DNA of 64,000 nt from Vitrella brassicaformis (Eukaryota; Sar; Vitrellaceae): contig CDMY01000425.1 in the NCBI GenBank assembly GCA_001179505.1, positions 1 through 64,000 on the forward strand, written 5' to 3'. Positions 32,830 through 43,712 of this stretch are shown piece after piece. Numbering within the stretch: position 1 is the stretch's first letter; every line of letters begins with the position of its first letter. The notes below the pieces were generated by a model. The model did not search any database, had not been told where the DNA came from, and saw nothing but the letters and a program-made list of their open reading frames with translations. Position numbers and translations under genes: made by a program.

Positions 32830-35800
32830 ATGACGGATCCGAGCGGTGCGGTGGTGCGTCCTTCCTTCTGTTCACTGGGCAATTCGGTCGACGCCCACAC
32901 CAACCTGTTCAACCTCAAGGTGGACGAGTCGGTCAAGATCCAGGTGTACGCCGTCAACATCACGCCGCCCATCACCAATGTCAGCGAGGTGCGCAAGGTC
33001 ATCTACAACGCCCAGGAACCGGTACTGTGACACACACGCACACACAGAGAGGGATGATGGGATGAATGGAGGGGTGTGATGGATGGTGTGATGTGGTGTG
33101 GTGTGTGCAGATTCTGAACGCGTTGGTTGCTGATGGTGCGAAGGTCGGGGCCATTCTGCATCAGGGCATGAATGTTTTCGTGACCTTGCCGCACAGCCTG
33201 ACGCCCAACCAGACCGTGTCGGTCGACTCAACCATCCAGGGCAACTCGCAGACGGTAAATAAGTGACACACACTCACACAGACAGATCGACGGGAGGGGA
33301 GGTTGGGGATGGATGGATCGGCCCATCCGGCCATGTCATTGGTGTGTGGTGTGGTGTGGTGTGCAGTTTTCGGTTCAGTTGGCGTTCAAGCACGACCTGG
33401 TGCTGCGCGGTGACGACTTGTCGCAGGAGGCCATCCAGTACATGAACGTAGCCCTCAAGAAGGCTCTGGTGAGTCGGTGACCCACACCAACCACATCACA
33501 TACACACACATGAATATCTCTCCTGTTTTTGTGTGTGTGTGTGTGTGTATGTATGTGTTTCAGGGCCAGCTGCACATGGACTTCATCGGGCGTCACGGGT
33601 TCCTCACCAACATGTGCAGCGAGCGTGCGCCCGAGCAGCTCAGCAGAGTCAAGTACGGGCCCAACAATAGCAAAGAGATGCTCCTGCTCCCAGGTGACAC
33701 ACACACACACACACAGATGGATGGATGGATGGATGTGTTGTCTTGGTTTGCTTGGTTGGTTGTCAGGTTACTTCACGTCCATCCAGCAGATTGGCAAGTC
33801 CCTCTACCTCCAGGCCGACCTCACGCACCGCATAGTCCACAACGAGACGCTGCTCGCCGTCATCCAAAACGAGCAGGTTTAATCAACACACCACACCACA
33901 CTCATCCTTCCATCCCATCATCCCTCTGTGTGTGTGTGTGTGGGTAATGCAGCGAGGTTTCAGTCGAACGGGAACGTTGACCTTCGAAGAACACATCAAC
34001 GATAAGTACAAGGGCCGTCGCGTCATGACTCATACGTACGCACGCACAAAGTGCACACACACACACACACACACACGTCTGTCCGTGTGTTTGTATGTGT
34101 GTGTGCAGGAGTCGGGGCCTGCCAACAACCGCAGCAGATCGCTCTACTGCATCGACAGAGTAGAGCACACCACACCCAGCGAGACAGCACACACACGGCA
34201 ATTCACTTGTCTCTCTCTCTCTCTGTGTGTGTGTGTCTATGTGTGTGCCAGATTGAGTTTGACGAGACGCCTGAGACCAAGTTCGTCGATTCGAGCGGCA
34301 ACGAGACCTCCATAGCCGAGTACCTCCTGACTCGTTATGGGGTCGAGTGCCAGCCCCGCCAGCCACTCGGTCAGTCTGTCAGTCTGTCAGTCTGTCAGTG
34401 TGACCCACACACACGTCTGTCTGTCTGTCTGTCTGTCTGTGTGTGTGTGCAGTTGTATCTGAGCGTCGCAAGAAGGTCACCAACAGCGAGGGGAAGCGTG
34501 AGGAGGTCGTCATCCGCACCATCAAACTCCCCGTGCAGTGCGTCACGCTGACCGGACTCGACGAGTGAGTGTGTGACCCCCTCCCACAGACCCACACACA
34601 CGCACACACACACACACACACACATCGCGGGCTGTCTGGCATCGCATCCCTCTCTGTGTCTCTGTGTATGGTCAGTACGATTCGCAACGACCACTTGATC
34701 AACGATCTAGTTGGCAAATCGTGCAGAATGACTCCTGGTGGGCGAGAGAGACCACACGCACACACACGCAGAGAGAGAGAGGCCACATCTATCCATCTCA
34801 TGGATGAATATGTGTGTGTGTGTGTGTGTGTGTAGACGATCGTCTGAAGCGTGCTCATCGGTTCGTCGAGGTGCTGCGTGACAATCCCAACGCCAAGGCC
34901 GTGCTGGACCGCTTCAAGCTCGAGATATGCGACGCCAAGGAGAAAGTCACGGGCAGAAAGCTCAACGACGGAGACAACGTCAACTCGTTCCGCGTACACC
35001 CACACCGCACCCACACACTCACACACACAGCGCCACAGACACGTGTGTGTGTGTGTGTGGTCAGTACTACGACCGCCCCAACACGCTCGAGACGCTGAAG
35101 GCGCCGAGGAAGGGCAAGAACGAGGACACACTCAAGAACAGTCAGCGACACAGCCACACACATGGATGGATGGATGGATTGGTGGGTCTGTGTGTGTGTG
35201 TCAACCATTTACAAGGTGGCAATGCTTTGCGCGGCGACTCGTTCAACTTCATTCCCAAGGGCTGCCTCAAGCCTATCAAGCTCGAGAAGTGGGTTGTGCT
35301 GGCCGACAAGAGCGACGCCCAACAAGCGCAGAAAATGGCGCGTGACATCTACAATGCTGCATGTGGTGTGTGTCCACACACACGCCCACCAAGCCCACTC
35401 ATCTCATGTGTGTGTGTGTGTGTGGATGTGTGTGTGTTTAGCACTCGGCATGGGCGACTGGGAGGCGCCCAAGTGGCTGATCAACCAGTCGCTGAGCGCC
35501 ATGTTGGCCGACCACCAGACCCTCGTCAAGGAAATCAGCGGAGCGCAGTGCGTGGTCTGCCTCCTCCCCAACTCCAAAGGGAAGACAACAAGCGTCACAC
35601 AACTCTACAACGTATGTAACCAAACCACAGCACACACACACCACAGACACACACACAGAGAGAGAGAGAGAGAGAAACGACGCGACTGTGTGCGTGTGTG
35701 CGTGTGTGTGTTTAGGGGTTGAAGCAGCTGCTGACGTGCGAGGGCAGCCAGTGTGCGTGTGTGGCGCAGTGCGTGCAGAGCAAGACGCTGGCCAGCAACA

Positions 35801-37084
35801 AGTGGCAAACAGCCTGTCAAAAGGTCGTCCAGCAGGTCAGGTCAACCAACACACACATCCATCCATCCATGTGTGTGTGTGTGTGTGTCTGTGTGTAGAT
35901 CGTGTGCAAGGTGGGCGGCGCTGCGTGGGGGCTCAACGTCAAGGGGCGCAAGCCCTTGATGGCCATCGGCGTCGACTCGCGCAAGAGCAAAGGTCAGTCA
36001 GTGAGTCGAGGCCACACAAACAAAGGACAGAGACAGACAGACACGTGTGTGTGTGTGTGTGCAGATTCGACGATCGTGTCGCTGTGTGCAACGGTCGACG
36101 ACCTTTTCATCGAGCACTTCACAAGTAAACCACACACAGCCGCACACACCCCTCTCCCTCTCCCTCTCTGTCTGTCTGTGTGTGTGTGTGAAAACAGTGT
36201 CGCAGGTGTACTCGTCTGAGATGGACCTGGCCGGAGCATTCACCAACTTCATCTCTCGTATCCACACACATCACAAGCCCACACATCACATCCACAGTGC
36301 ATCTCTCTCTCTGTGCATATAATCAAATCAGGTGCGTGTGAGACGTTCGAGCAGCGCAACAACATCGGCGTCAAGCGCATCGTCATATATCGGACGGGCC
36401 TGGGCGAGGGGCAGAAGGTCGCTGCAACCGAGTACGAGATTCCCGCCATCAAGACCGGCCTCGAGCAGGCCTGCGGCGACAAGCAACCAGAGCTCGCCGT
36501 CATACTCACCACACAACAGACCAACACCGGGCACACACACACACACACACGGGCACACGGAGAGAGCGAGGGAGAGGGAGAGAGACACCAACGTGACTCT
36601 CTCTGTGTGTGTGTGTAGGTTCGCCACGGCAAAAGGCAACCAGCTGTCCAACCCCCCGCCCCTCTCCGTCTTCGACAAAGGTAAATCAGCGAGTGGGGGC
36701 TGAGGTGACTGCTGTGTGTGAGTGGAGTGTGTGGGTGGATTGCAATCAGGTGTTGCCGACGACGCTCTGTACGTCTGGTACGGCTGCCATCAGCAGGTCA
36801 CGAGCGGCACCATCACACCCACCAAGTGAATGACCACCACACACACACAGACACACAGACAGAGAGGCGGAGAGACACGCTCTGTGTGTGTGTGTGTGTG
36901 TTTGCTCTGCCTGTGTGTGTGGAACCAAACAAACAAACAGGTATGAGGTGCTGCACATGGATCGCTGGGGCCTCGACGTCGACCAAACAATCAACCTGAC
37001 CATGCAGCTCAGCACCATGTACCAAAACTGGAGCGGTCAGCAACCAACCAATCAATCAGTGCCACACACAGACACACACACACC

Positions 37085-37119
<35 letters not shown>

Positions 37120-37258
37120 TGTGAATGTCTATCGGTCAGGTCCGATTCGTGTGCCAGCGGTGGTCAAGATGGCCGAGGTGTGTGCTCGCAAGGTGGCTGA
37201 GAATCTGCAGCTCAAGACGCCCACAGACGCCCTCGCCACCTTCCCCTGGTACCTCTGA
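32830..37258 (+). CDS. Piwi-type Argonaute with degenerate slicer site
   Basis: Twenty-three exons: 32830-33021, 33111-33254, 33367-33468, 33564-33693, 33767-33876, 33953-34035, 34135-34159, 34252-34369, 34453-34564, 34676-34737, 34836-34993, 35065-35140, 35216-35365, 35442-35611, 35716-35835, 35899-35992, 36065-36124, 36198-36257, 36332-36530, 36619-36680, 36750-36825, 36941-37035, 37140-37258; 838 residues. Argonautes bind small RNAs for silencing. The PAZ region is around residues 230-310 (GRRVMTHT, RSLYCIDRIEFDETPETKF). The MID region has VVQQIVCKVGGAAWGLN. The PIWI domain has MAIGVDSRK (Asp610), IVIYRTGLGEGQK, YEVLHMDRWGLD and GPIRVPAVVKMAE. The family YRDG Asp is Thr677, and the C-terminal catalytic His aligns to Glu812. 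It may therefore bind RNA without cutting it. Intron 19 needs a GC donor; exon 7 has a NAGNAG acceptor. Confidence 0.88.
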
Positions 37259-37553
37259 GCCTGAGCCAGCTGCCCTCACACAGACAGACCGACCGACTGA
37301 CACAGACAGACAGTCTGAGACTGTAGAGTAGATCGAGGAGTAGACGACACACTGACTGACTGGATTCATGGACAAATTCATGTTGACTGAATGAATGGCC
37401 GGATGGCGATGTGAGGCAAATCGGATCTCAATCCATCCATTCATCACTCAGACGAGTCCGCACATATCCATCCATTCATCGCACGAACTCGCAGAGGAAA
37501 CACACGCCGATATCCAGTCCACAAACACGCCACACAATCTCTCTCTCTCTCTC

Positions 37554-37598
<45 letters not shown>

Positions 37599-37768
37599 AG
37601 GCCGACGAGCCAATTGGCGCTCTGCGCCGCCCAGCGCAACAAACAGCGCGAGCCACCACAGCCAGAACCACCAACCACCAGGTACCTAGACCACACCGAC
37701 GACCTACGAAAAAGGGTCTCTCTCCCCGCCAGCACCAAACGACAAATACACGCCTCCCTTCAATTCCA
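37259..37768. other. Convergent 3' spacer with CT/CA repeats
   Basis: This lies between the stop codons of the Argonaute and flavin monooxygenase genes. It contains a CT tract followed by a CA tract at about 37540-37600. No coding signal. Confidence 0.45.
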
Positions 37769-39552
37769 TCACACTACTCTATCTACGGGCTCGGTCACTT
37801 GCCAAGCCATCATCTCCCCTTCCCCTCCCTCCCTCATGACGATGTGATAGTTCCTCTCCCTATATCTGCCGGGCAGCCTCTTCCTCGACAGCGTCGTGTC
37901 CATGTGCAGATGCTTCCGCAGAAGAATGTGCGGGGGCAGCTGCAGGGCATCGGGGTCGGCCGTGATGATTTCGCTACTGCCGTTGTGGCTGTGGGTGTGG
38001 GGGAAGGACTCATGTCTGCCTTGGGCGATCATCTCGAGCAGCGCGCAGTAGCAGGCGGGCGTGTAGTGGTGCGGGAACCTCGGCAGAGCCGCCAGCTCCT
38101 GAAACGGACACCACAGACAGACAGACAGACAGACAGAAAGCAGGCACATGCGAACACCCGTGTGTGTGAGTATCTGTGCAATCAATCAACTATATATACC
38201 GCATGCGAGACCTGCCCCTTGAGGACGGCGATTATAGCCTTGGCCTGCACCTCCATGCAGAAGAAGAACCCGCCGGTCCCAAATGGCAGCCCCACGAAGA
38301 ACAGGCTGGCTGGGTGGCTCTTGTGGAACACGTGCAGGTGGAGGGCGTCAAACAGGCACTGTGGGTCATCCGCTGTGCCCGACGGGATCAGCCCGCTCCC
38401 GGGAGCGAAGAACGGGAAATCTGAATGTCGTACGTACAACACAACACCACAATAAATAATAGTGTGCCGTGCCGCAGTGGCCTGCTCGTTTGTACCCACC
38501 ATACCGTATGTGTATCCCGTCGCCCATATGACGGCATCGATTGTGTCGGTGCTGGTGACCAGCCGCCCGTCGCTCCCCACGCTGATGTACCGGCCGTCCT
38601 CCTCGACACCTTCAGTGCGGCCCACCAAACGCACGTTGGCTGGCAGCTTGGCCGCTAGGTCAGCCGCTGTGTCGGCGTCTGTGAATTGCGTGCCCGACCA
38701 CACAACGGTAGTCGCGACGCTGCTGAGCTCCCACACCAAATCTGCCACACACGAGAGGAGGGACAGGGAAAGAACGACCTAGATGGACAGGCGCCTCTGA
38801 TATGACTGTGGGAGGTTCATTCACGTATGGGCGTACCCGATCCCGACCAGCTGCCGCCGACCACAAGCACCCGCTGGTTGGCGTATGCTGACGGCTCGCG
38901 GTAGTATTTCGAGTGCGTAGACGGCCCACGAAACCCCATCTTTATCAGTCTCGGATACCGCGGCTTGTTGTAACGCCCATTCGCCACCACTAGAGCGTCG
39001 TACAGCCGCTCCTCGCCGTTGATCCGCCAGCCGCCCTCCACCGCTGCGCCTTCCCTGCCAGCTGCCACGTACTCGGCTGAGTGGACAGTCGTGTTGAAGG
39101 CAATCGAGTCACGGAGGGCGAAGCGGTCGGCGTATGCCTGCAGGTAGCTGAGCACGTCTGTGTGCTTGATGAAGGAGGGCAGGGATGGGTCGAAGGGGAC
39201 GTCGCTGAAGCCCATGATCTCCTTGGGTATGTTGGTGCTAAGCGAATCATACATGACCGAGCGGTCGCCGTACACCCATATGCCGCCGACCTGACCCAAT
39301 GACTCCAAGACGCGCACAGCGAAGCCGGCGTCACGGAGATGCCGGGCTGCCACAAGCCCACCTGCAACAGGCAAAGAAAGATACAGACAACACGACACGG
39401 GCAGACAAACAATTCCAGAGCATACCTGCTCCGGCGCCAATCACGGCGACACTCTTCCGATGGTCAATCACATCAATGGATTGGGCCACAAGGGCAAGAA
39501 TTGAATGCCTCGCAGAAGCGGCGGTTTGGCTCGTGCGCTCCTCCTCTTCCAT
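37769..39552 (-). CDS. Flavin-containing monooxygenase-like oxidoreductase
   Basis: Five exons from 39552: 39552-39426, 39361-38837, 38741-38496, 38420-38200, 38098-37769; 482 residues. The FMO family uses FAD and NADPH to oxygenate N, S or carbonyl substrates. The FAD-binding GxGxxG is at residues 39-44 (VIGAGAGG), split by the first intron. An NADP-type glycine motif occurs at about 211-218 (VVGGSWSGSD). SKYYREPSAY lies just before it, where the FMO fingerprint FxGxxxHSxxYR would sit (here FRGPSTHSKYYR). IWATGYTYG is the conserved ATGY block. The C-terminus ends in a positively charged segment. The fourth donor is chosen at 38200 (GTATAT); a site 12 nt upstream also fits. The substrate is unknown. 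Confidence 0.88.
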
Positions 39553-39602
39553 TTCCCCATGCGAGCTCAAAGAAAGAAGGTGGCGGAAGCTTCTGCGTAA
39601 AG
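39553..39602. promoter_or_regulatory. 50-bp interval between divergent start codons
   Basis: The flavin monooxygenase and D-glycerate 3-kinase start codons lie back to back with only 50 bp between them. The two transcripts must overlap at their 5' ends, have very short leaders, or use downstream starts. Confidence 0.45.
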
Positions 39603-41529
39603 ATGCTGTGGTTCGCCGGGCTGGCCTTGCTCGCAGCGTGCATCCGGTGCGCTTCGACGGAAGTTCGGCCTTCTTTCACGCCTCCGAGCAGACCCTCCAG
39701 GATTGGGAAATCGATGGGACACCAAAGCCCTGAGATCCGAGGTGAGGGAAAGATGGATGCCTTCATCGTACGCGTCAGTCATTGGCATCTCTTTCTTGTG
39801 GTCCACCAGGCACACCGTTCCCTGGCAAGATGGATGCTGCGTTTGGTTGGCTGATGGAGGACCACGACACGGCTCCCAAACCATATGCCTATCGGCGGCT
39901 GACGAGATCCAGATCGAGCACCATCGACACTGTCGCTGAGCCGCTCAACACGTACAGCAGCACCGCCGTGCGGTCGTACATTGAGGAGGGCCCTCTGTTC
40001 CACCTCGTCGCCCCAACGGTCGGTTCCCTGACCGATGAGCTGCCGCAGTGGATGGACAGGGGCAAGCTGCTGTCAGACGACCTGGGCTACGAGTGGTCGG
40101 CCCTGTCGACCGCCCAGGCAGCCCGCATATTCCACTACTACCTACCGGTCTATTTTTGGATCCACAGCTTCTGCAAGCGCAAGAGGGAGGCGGGTGGATT
40201 GCAGATGACGGCGGCTCCAGCGGCCCCGGCCCCTTCAGGTGGGGATGTCGGGACGGCAGGCCGGCCGATGAAGGGCGAGGGGGCCCTTTTGGTGGGCTTC
40301 AGTGCGCCGCAGGGGTGCGGCAAGACCACACTCGTCACGTTCCTCAAGGTCAGTCGGTCAACAGACAGACGAACAGGCATAAAATGAGAGCGAGTGGCAC
40401 TCACTCTTTGTTTGTTGTGTATCTATCTATCTTGTGTGTTGGCACCAGACTCTCTTCGAGCAGGAGGGCCTCACGTGCACTGTCGTCTCCATCGACGACT
40501 TCTACCTCACTGGCGAGGAGCAGGAGCAGCTCGCCAGAGCATACCCCGACAACCCACTTCTCAGGTACTTACGCAATCGCACACGCCGGCCACACGCAGC
40601 TCAGCTCACACCGATCCACTCCTTCCTCTTGTCTGTCTGTCTGACGTGCAGGTATCGCGGCAATGCGGGCAGCCACGATCTGCCGCTGGGTCGAGACACT
40701 CTCATGCGGCTGCAGAGCGCCAAGAAGGGCACGAGTGTGGCCGTCCCTCGCTACGACAAGTCGCTACGTGAAGGCAGGGGCGACCGGGCCCCTCAGGGGC
40801 AGTGGCCGACAGTCGAGGGGCCGGTGGACGTGGTGCTCTGTGAGGGCTGGATGTTCGGATTTCCGCCGCTGAGTGACGACGACCCAGCTCTCGACGGCGA
40901 CCCCAACCTCCAACTCGTCAACAGGTGCGGTGCACGGGGGGCCTCTTGTGAGTGGTGGCATGGGTCACCTACCTTTCGCTAAAAGGGAATGGCCCCTCTT
41001 GTGTGTGCTGCCTGTCTTTGTGTGTCGTTCAGACTACTGCGAGGCTATGAGCAGTGGGACGAGCTGATGGATGCGTGGATTGCCATCCAGGTAGTCAGTC
41101 ATATGACTCAAACAAAGGCAGCCATACGCACGAGCCGTCTCAGACAGCGTTGTGTGTGCTGTGTGTTGGTGTCATCAGATCGGCGATCCCAAGTGGGTTT
41201 ACGACTGGCGGCTGGAGCAAGAGCAGTAAGACAAGGGCACCACACACGGCAGGCATGCATCTCGCCCACCTGTCTGTCTGTGTCTTCATTATTCCCTCAG
41301 GGCGATGAAGAGCTCCGGCAAGCCCGGCATGACCGACCAGCAGGTGGGCGACTTCGTCGACCGGTTCATGCCAGCGTATCGCGCCTACCTGCCTCACGTC
41401 TACTCCAACGGCTGGAAGGCCGACAGGCCCGTGCTGCGCGTGCAGATCGACAAGTCGAGGTCGCCCATCCCCCTGGCAGACACTCCCACCCCCCAGCTGC
41501 TCAAACAGTACTTTAACAAAGAGGTGTGA
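39603..41529 (+). CDS. D-glycerate 3-kinase (photorespiratory), probable plastid leader
   Basis: Seven exons: 39603-39741, 39810-40348, 40449-40564, 40652-40924, 41033-41090, 41179-41225, 41301-41529; 466 residues. It phosphorylates D-glycerate to 3-phosphoglycerate, the last step of photorespiration in plants and algae. The P-loop GFSAPQGCGKTT is at about 209-220. It is followed by VVSIDDFYLTGEEQEQLA, RYRGNAGSHDLPLG, VDVVLCEGWMFGF and YLPHVYSNGWKADRPVLRV, all typical of plant GLYK. The N-terminus MLWFAGLALLAACIRCAST looks like an ER signal peptide and precedes a basic Ser/Pro-rich stretch. This is the bipartite form that targets complex plastids, so import into such a plastid is inferred. 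Confidence 0.92.
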
Positions 41530-42420
41530 GCGTGTGACGGGTGGGAGGGAGGGAGGGAGGGAGGGAGGGGTGGGTGGTGAGTTTGTTGATGGGTGGGAAA
41601 AAAAAGAGAGAGAGAGAGAGAGAGGGGCGCTGAGCTTTTCGCTAGAGGCGGCGAGGCGTGGCACCTATCTATTGTCTTGTTGTTGTACAGCAAAGGCTGT
41701 GATCTTTCTGGTGAATGCAACATTTTGAATCGATCAGCGACTTCATAATTCATTCAGTGCCGATTCGTGTGTGGATGAATGTGATGTGGAGGGGCCTCGC
41801 CGCGCATACAGGCGGGACACGTAGTGTACAGTAGCAAAGAAGGTGAGGAGTGTTTTTGAGTCTCTCAGCAAGGACAGAGAGCGATTTTTTGTGTAGGCTG
41901 TTGACTGATTGATTGCTGACCGACACGGATGGACGGACAGTTGATCGATACCTTCCACACTTGAAGTGCTGATATCCCCCTCCCGGGCAGCTTATTCCTG
42001 TTGATGCAGACAATCCTTTCTCACGTAAAGTATTGCATTGAAACGGAAGCAGACATGGCAGTGCAGTGCAGTCGTAGGCAATGTATCGTCACCTGCCTCT
42101 CTCCCACGGCACACCCCAGCGCAGTAAGGGAGAAAAATTGGGGGAAAAGACGCTTGAACAAATGGTGCATGAAGCGGAGCAAAAATACTCATCCATCCAT
42201 CCATGCATCCCGTGCTTATACACACGTGTGGGTACAAGTGCAGTGTGTGCCATGCCGAGTGTAAGTATACGAACAGACGAGCTGCTTCGCCCGTGCCATC
42301 CACTGACGATCAATCAATCACTCCACCCACCACCACCACCCACCGACCCCCCCACACACACCGCGCCCACGCCCCTTTTGCTGGTCCCTATATCTCTTGT
42401 TTTCTCTCTCATCCCCCGTC
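41530..42420. other. Convergent 3' spacer
   Basis: About 890 bp between convergent stop codons, with GGGA tracts (41543-41570), an AG tract (41607-41625) and no coding signal. Confidence 0.45.
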
Positions 42421-43574
42421 TCATGCCAGCTGCTCGCTCCCCACCCTCTGGCGGCCCATGACGCCCGCCCCGCCGCCCCCAAGCCCTATGGCAGAGTTCC
42501 TCCGCTGCACGGCAAGGGAGCCGGCAGAGTTGCGGCGGCCTTGCGCCCCAATGGCCAGCATGCTGGCGCGGCGCTGCTTTGTTGTGATGCCAGCGGGGTC
42601 CAGGTTGTCGTGGGACGTCTGGATGCCGTACTGTTTCTCCAAATATTCACTGACAGACAAGACACGTACAGGGATGAGATGGGATGCCGGGGGGAAGAGA
42701 GGGAAGGGAAGGGAGGGGGGAGACACGAGTGACGGATGGGAGGCGGTGTGTAGGGTGTGTGTGTGTTTGGTGTGTGGACTGGACGTACTCGAAGTCTCCT
42801 GACTCTTGGTGGCGCACGTATTCCTTCTCCTTCATCTCGACCTCGCGGCCCTTGAGCTTGCCGCTGAAAGGAAGGCAAGACAGACAGATATTGGAAGGAC
42901 CATTGACTGCATCGATTTGATGATCCCCGCTAAAGGTTGCTCACTCACCACTCTGCCATCTTGATGAGGTCCCTCTCGTCCTTCTTTCTCAGCGTCTTCT
43001 CGGCACACAGGGCCACAGAGCTCTGAAACACACGTCACGCCCACATACAGACAGAGAGAGAGAGAGAGATGAAATGTCTCGTCACACACGGGCAAAATGC
43101 TCACCTCGAATCTCAGTTCCGCAGCGTCATAGTCGGCAGAGTACCTAGCCTTCCTAACCCGCTCCTCCATATTCTTCTGCACATTGATGTACTCCACACT
43201 GCCCCGCCGTCGATGGGGGTGATCGTGGGGGTGTGCCTCGCCCTCCCTCTGGAACGACATGAAGGCGCCGCTCTCGTCATCATCGGCCACCACGGCGGGC
43301 GAGGGCTGGTCGACGCTCGTCAGGTCGTCGATGGAGGCACCCACCAGGACACCCACCTTCGCAAGCTGTCTCAGACAGACAGACAGACAGCCACCACAGT
43401 CCGTCCTCCTGGGCGTGGCTGTCTTTTGGCTGTCTAGTGGTTTACGTTTGTGTGGTGTGCGTCACTGGATGCCCCGAACTTGAAGAGGTGCTCGGGGTTG
43501 GCCTTGGGGCTCTCGGGGCTGCCTCCCAGCGCCTTCTTGTCCTCCGTGCCTTTCGCTTCCTTCTTGACTGGCAT
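42421..43574 (-). CDS. Unknown 255-residue protein with three RRxS motifs
   Basis: Five exons from 43574: 43574-43446, 43365-43105, 43022-42949, 42863-42789, 42649-42421; 255 residues, all phases consistent. I do not recognise a family. The N-terminus is lysine-rich (PVKKEAKGTEDKKALGG). A His-rich stretch (EAHPHDHPHRRRGS) follows, then a long charged helix (YINVQKNMEERVRKARYS to MKEKEYVRHQES). The C-terminal 60 residues carry QRRAS, GRRNS and QRRNS. The RRxS form is the consensus for PKA/AGC-type kinases, so phosphorylation control is a reasonable inference. It is divergent from the acyltransferase gene across 138 bp. Confidence 0.7.
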
Positions 43575-43712
43575 GATGGCTCAAACAGTCGCAGAGAAAG
43601 GGGTCAAGACAGGTTAAGGGTACGGCAGAGCGGACTTCTTCCTGTCTTCCTGCGAGCTTGGAATCTTAGCTCGCGTGGATCGGCCTCCTTCCGATGCGTT
43701 CTGATACTGATC
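43575..43712. promoter_or_regulatory. Shared divergent upstream region (RRxS protein / acyltransferase)
   Basis: 138 bp between opposed start codons. No motif is recognised. Confidence 0.4.

Noticed and set aside
34994-35064. CA/TG-rich interval considered as a CRISPR-like or minisatellite array
   Set aside because: It is a normal intron: removing it joins the Argonaute exons in frame; there are no repeat-spacer units.
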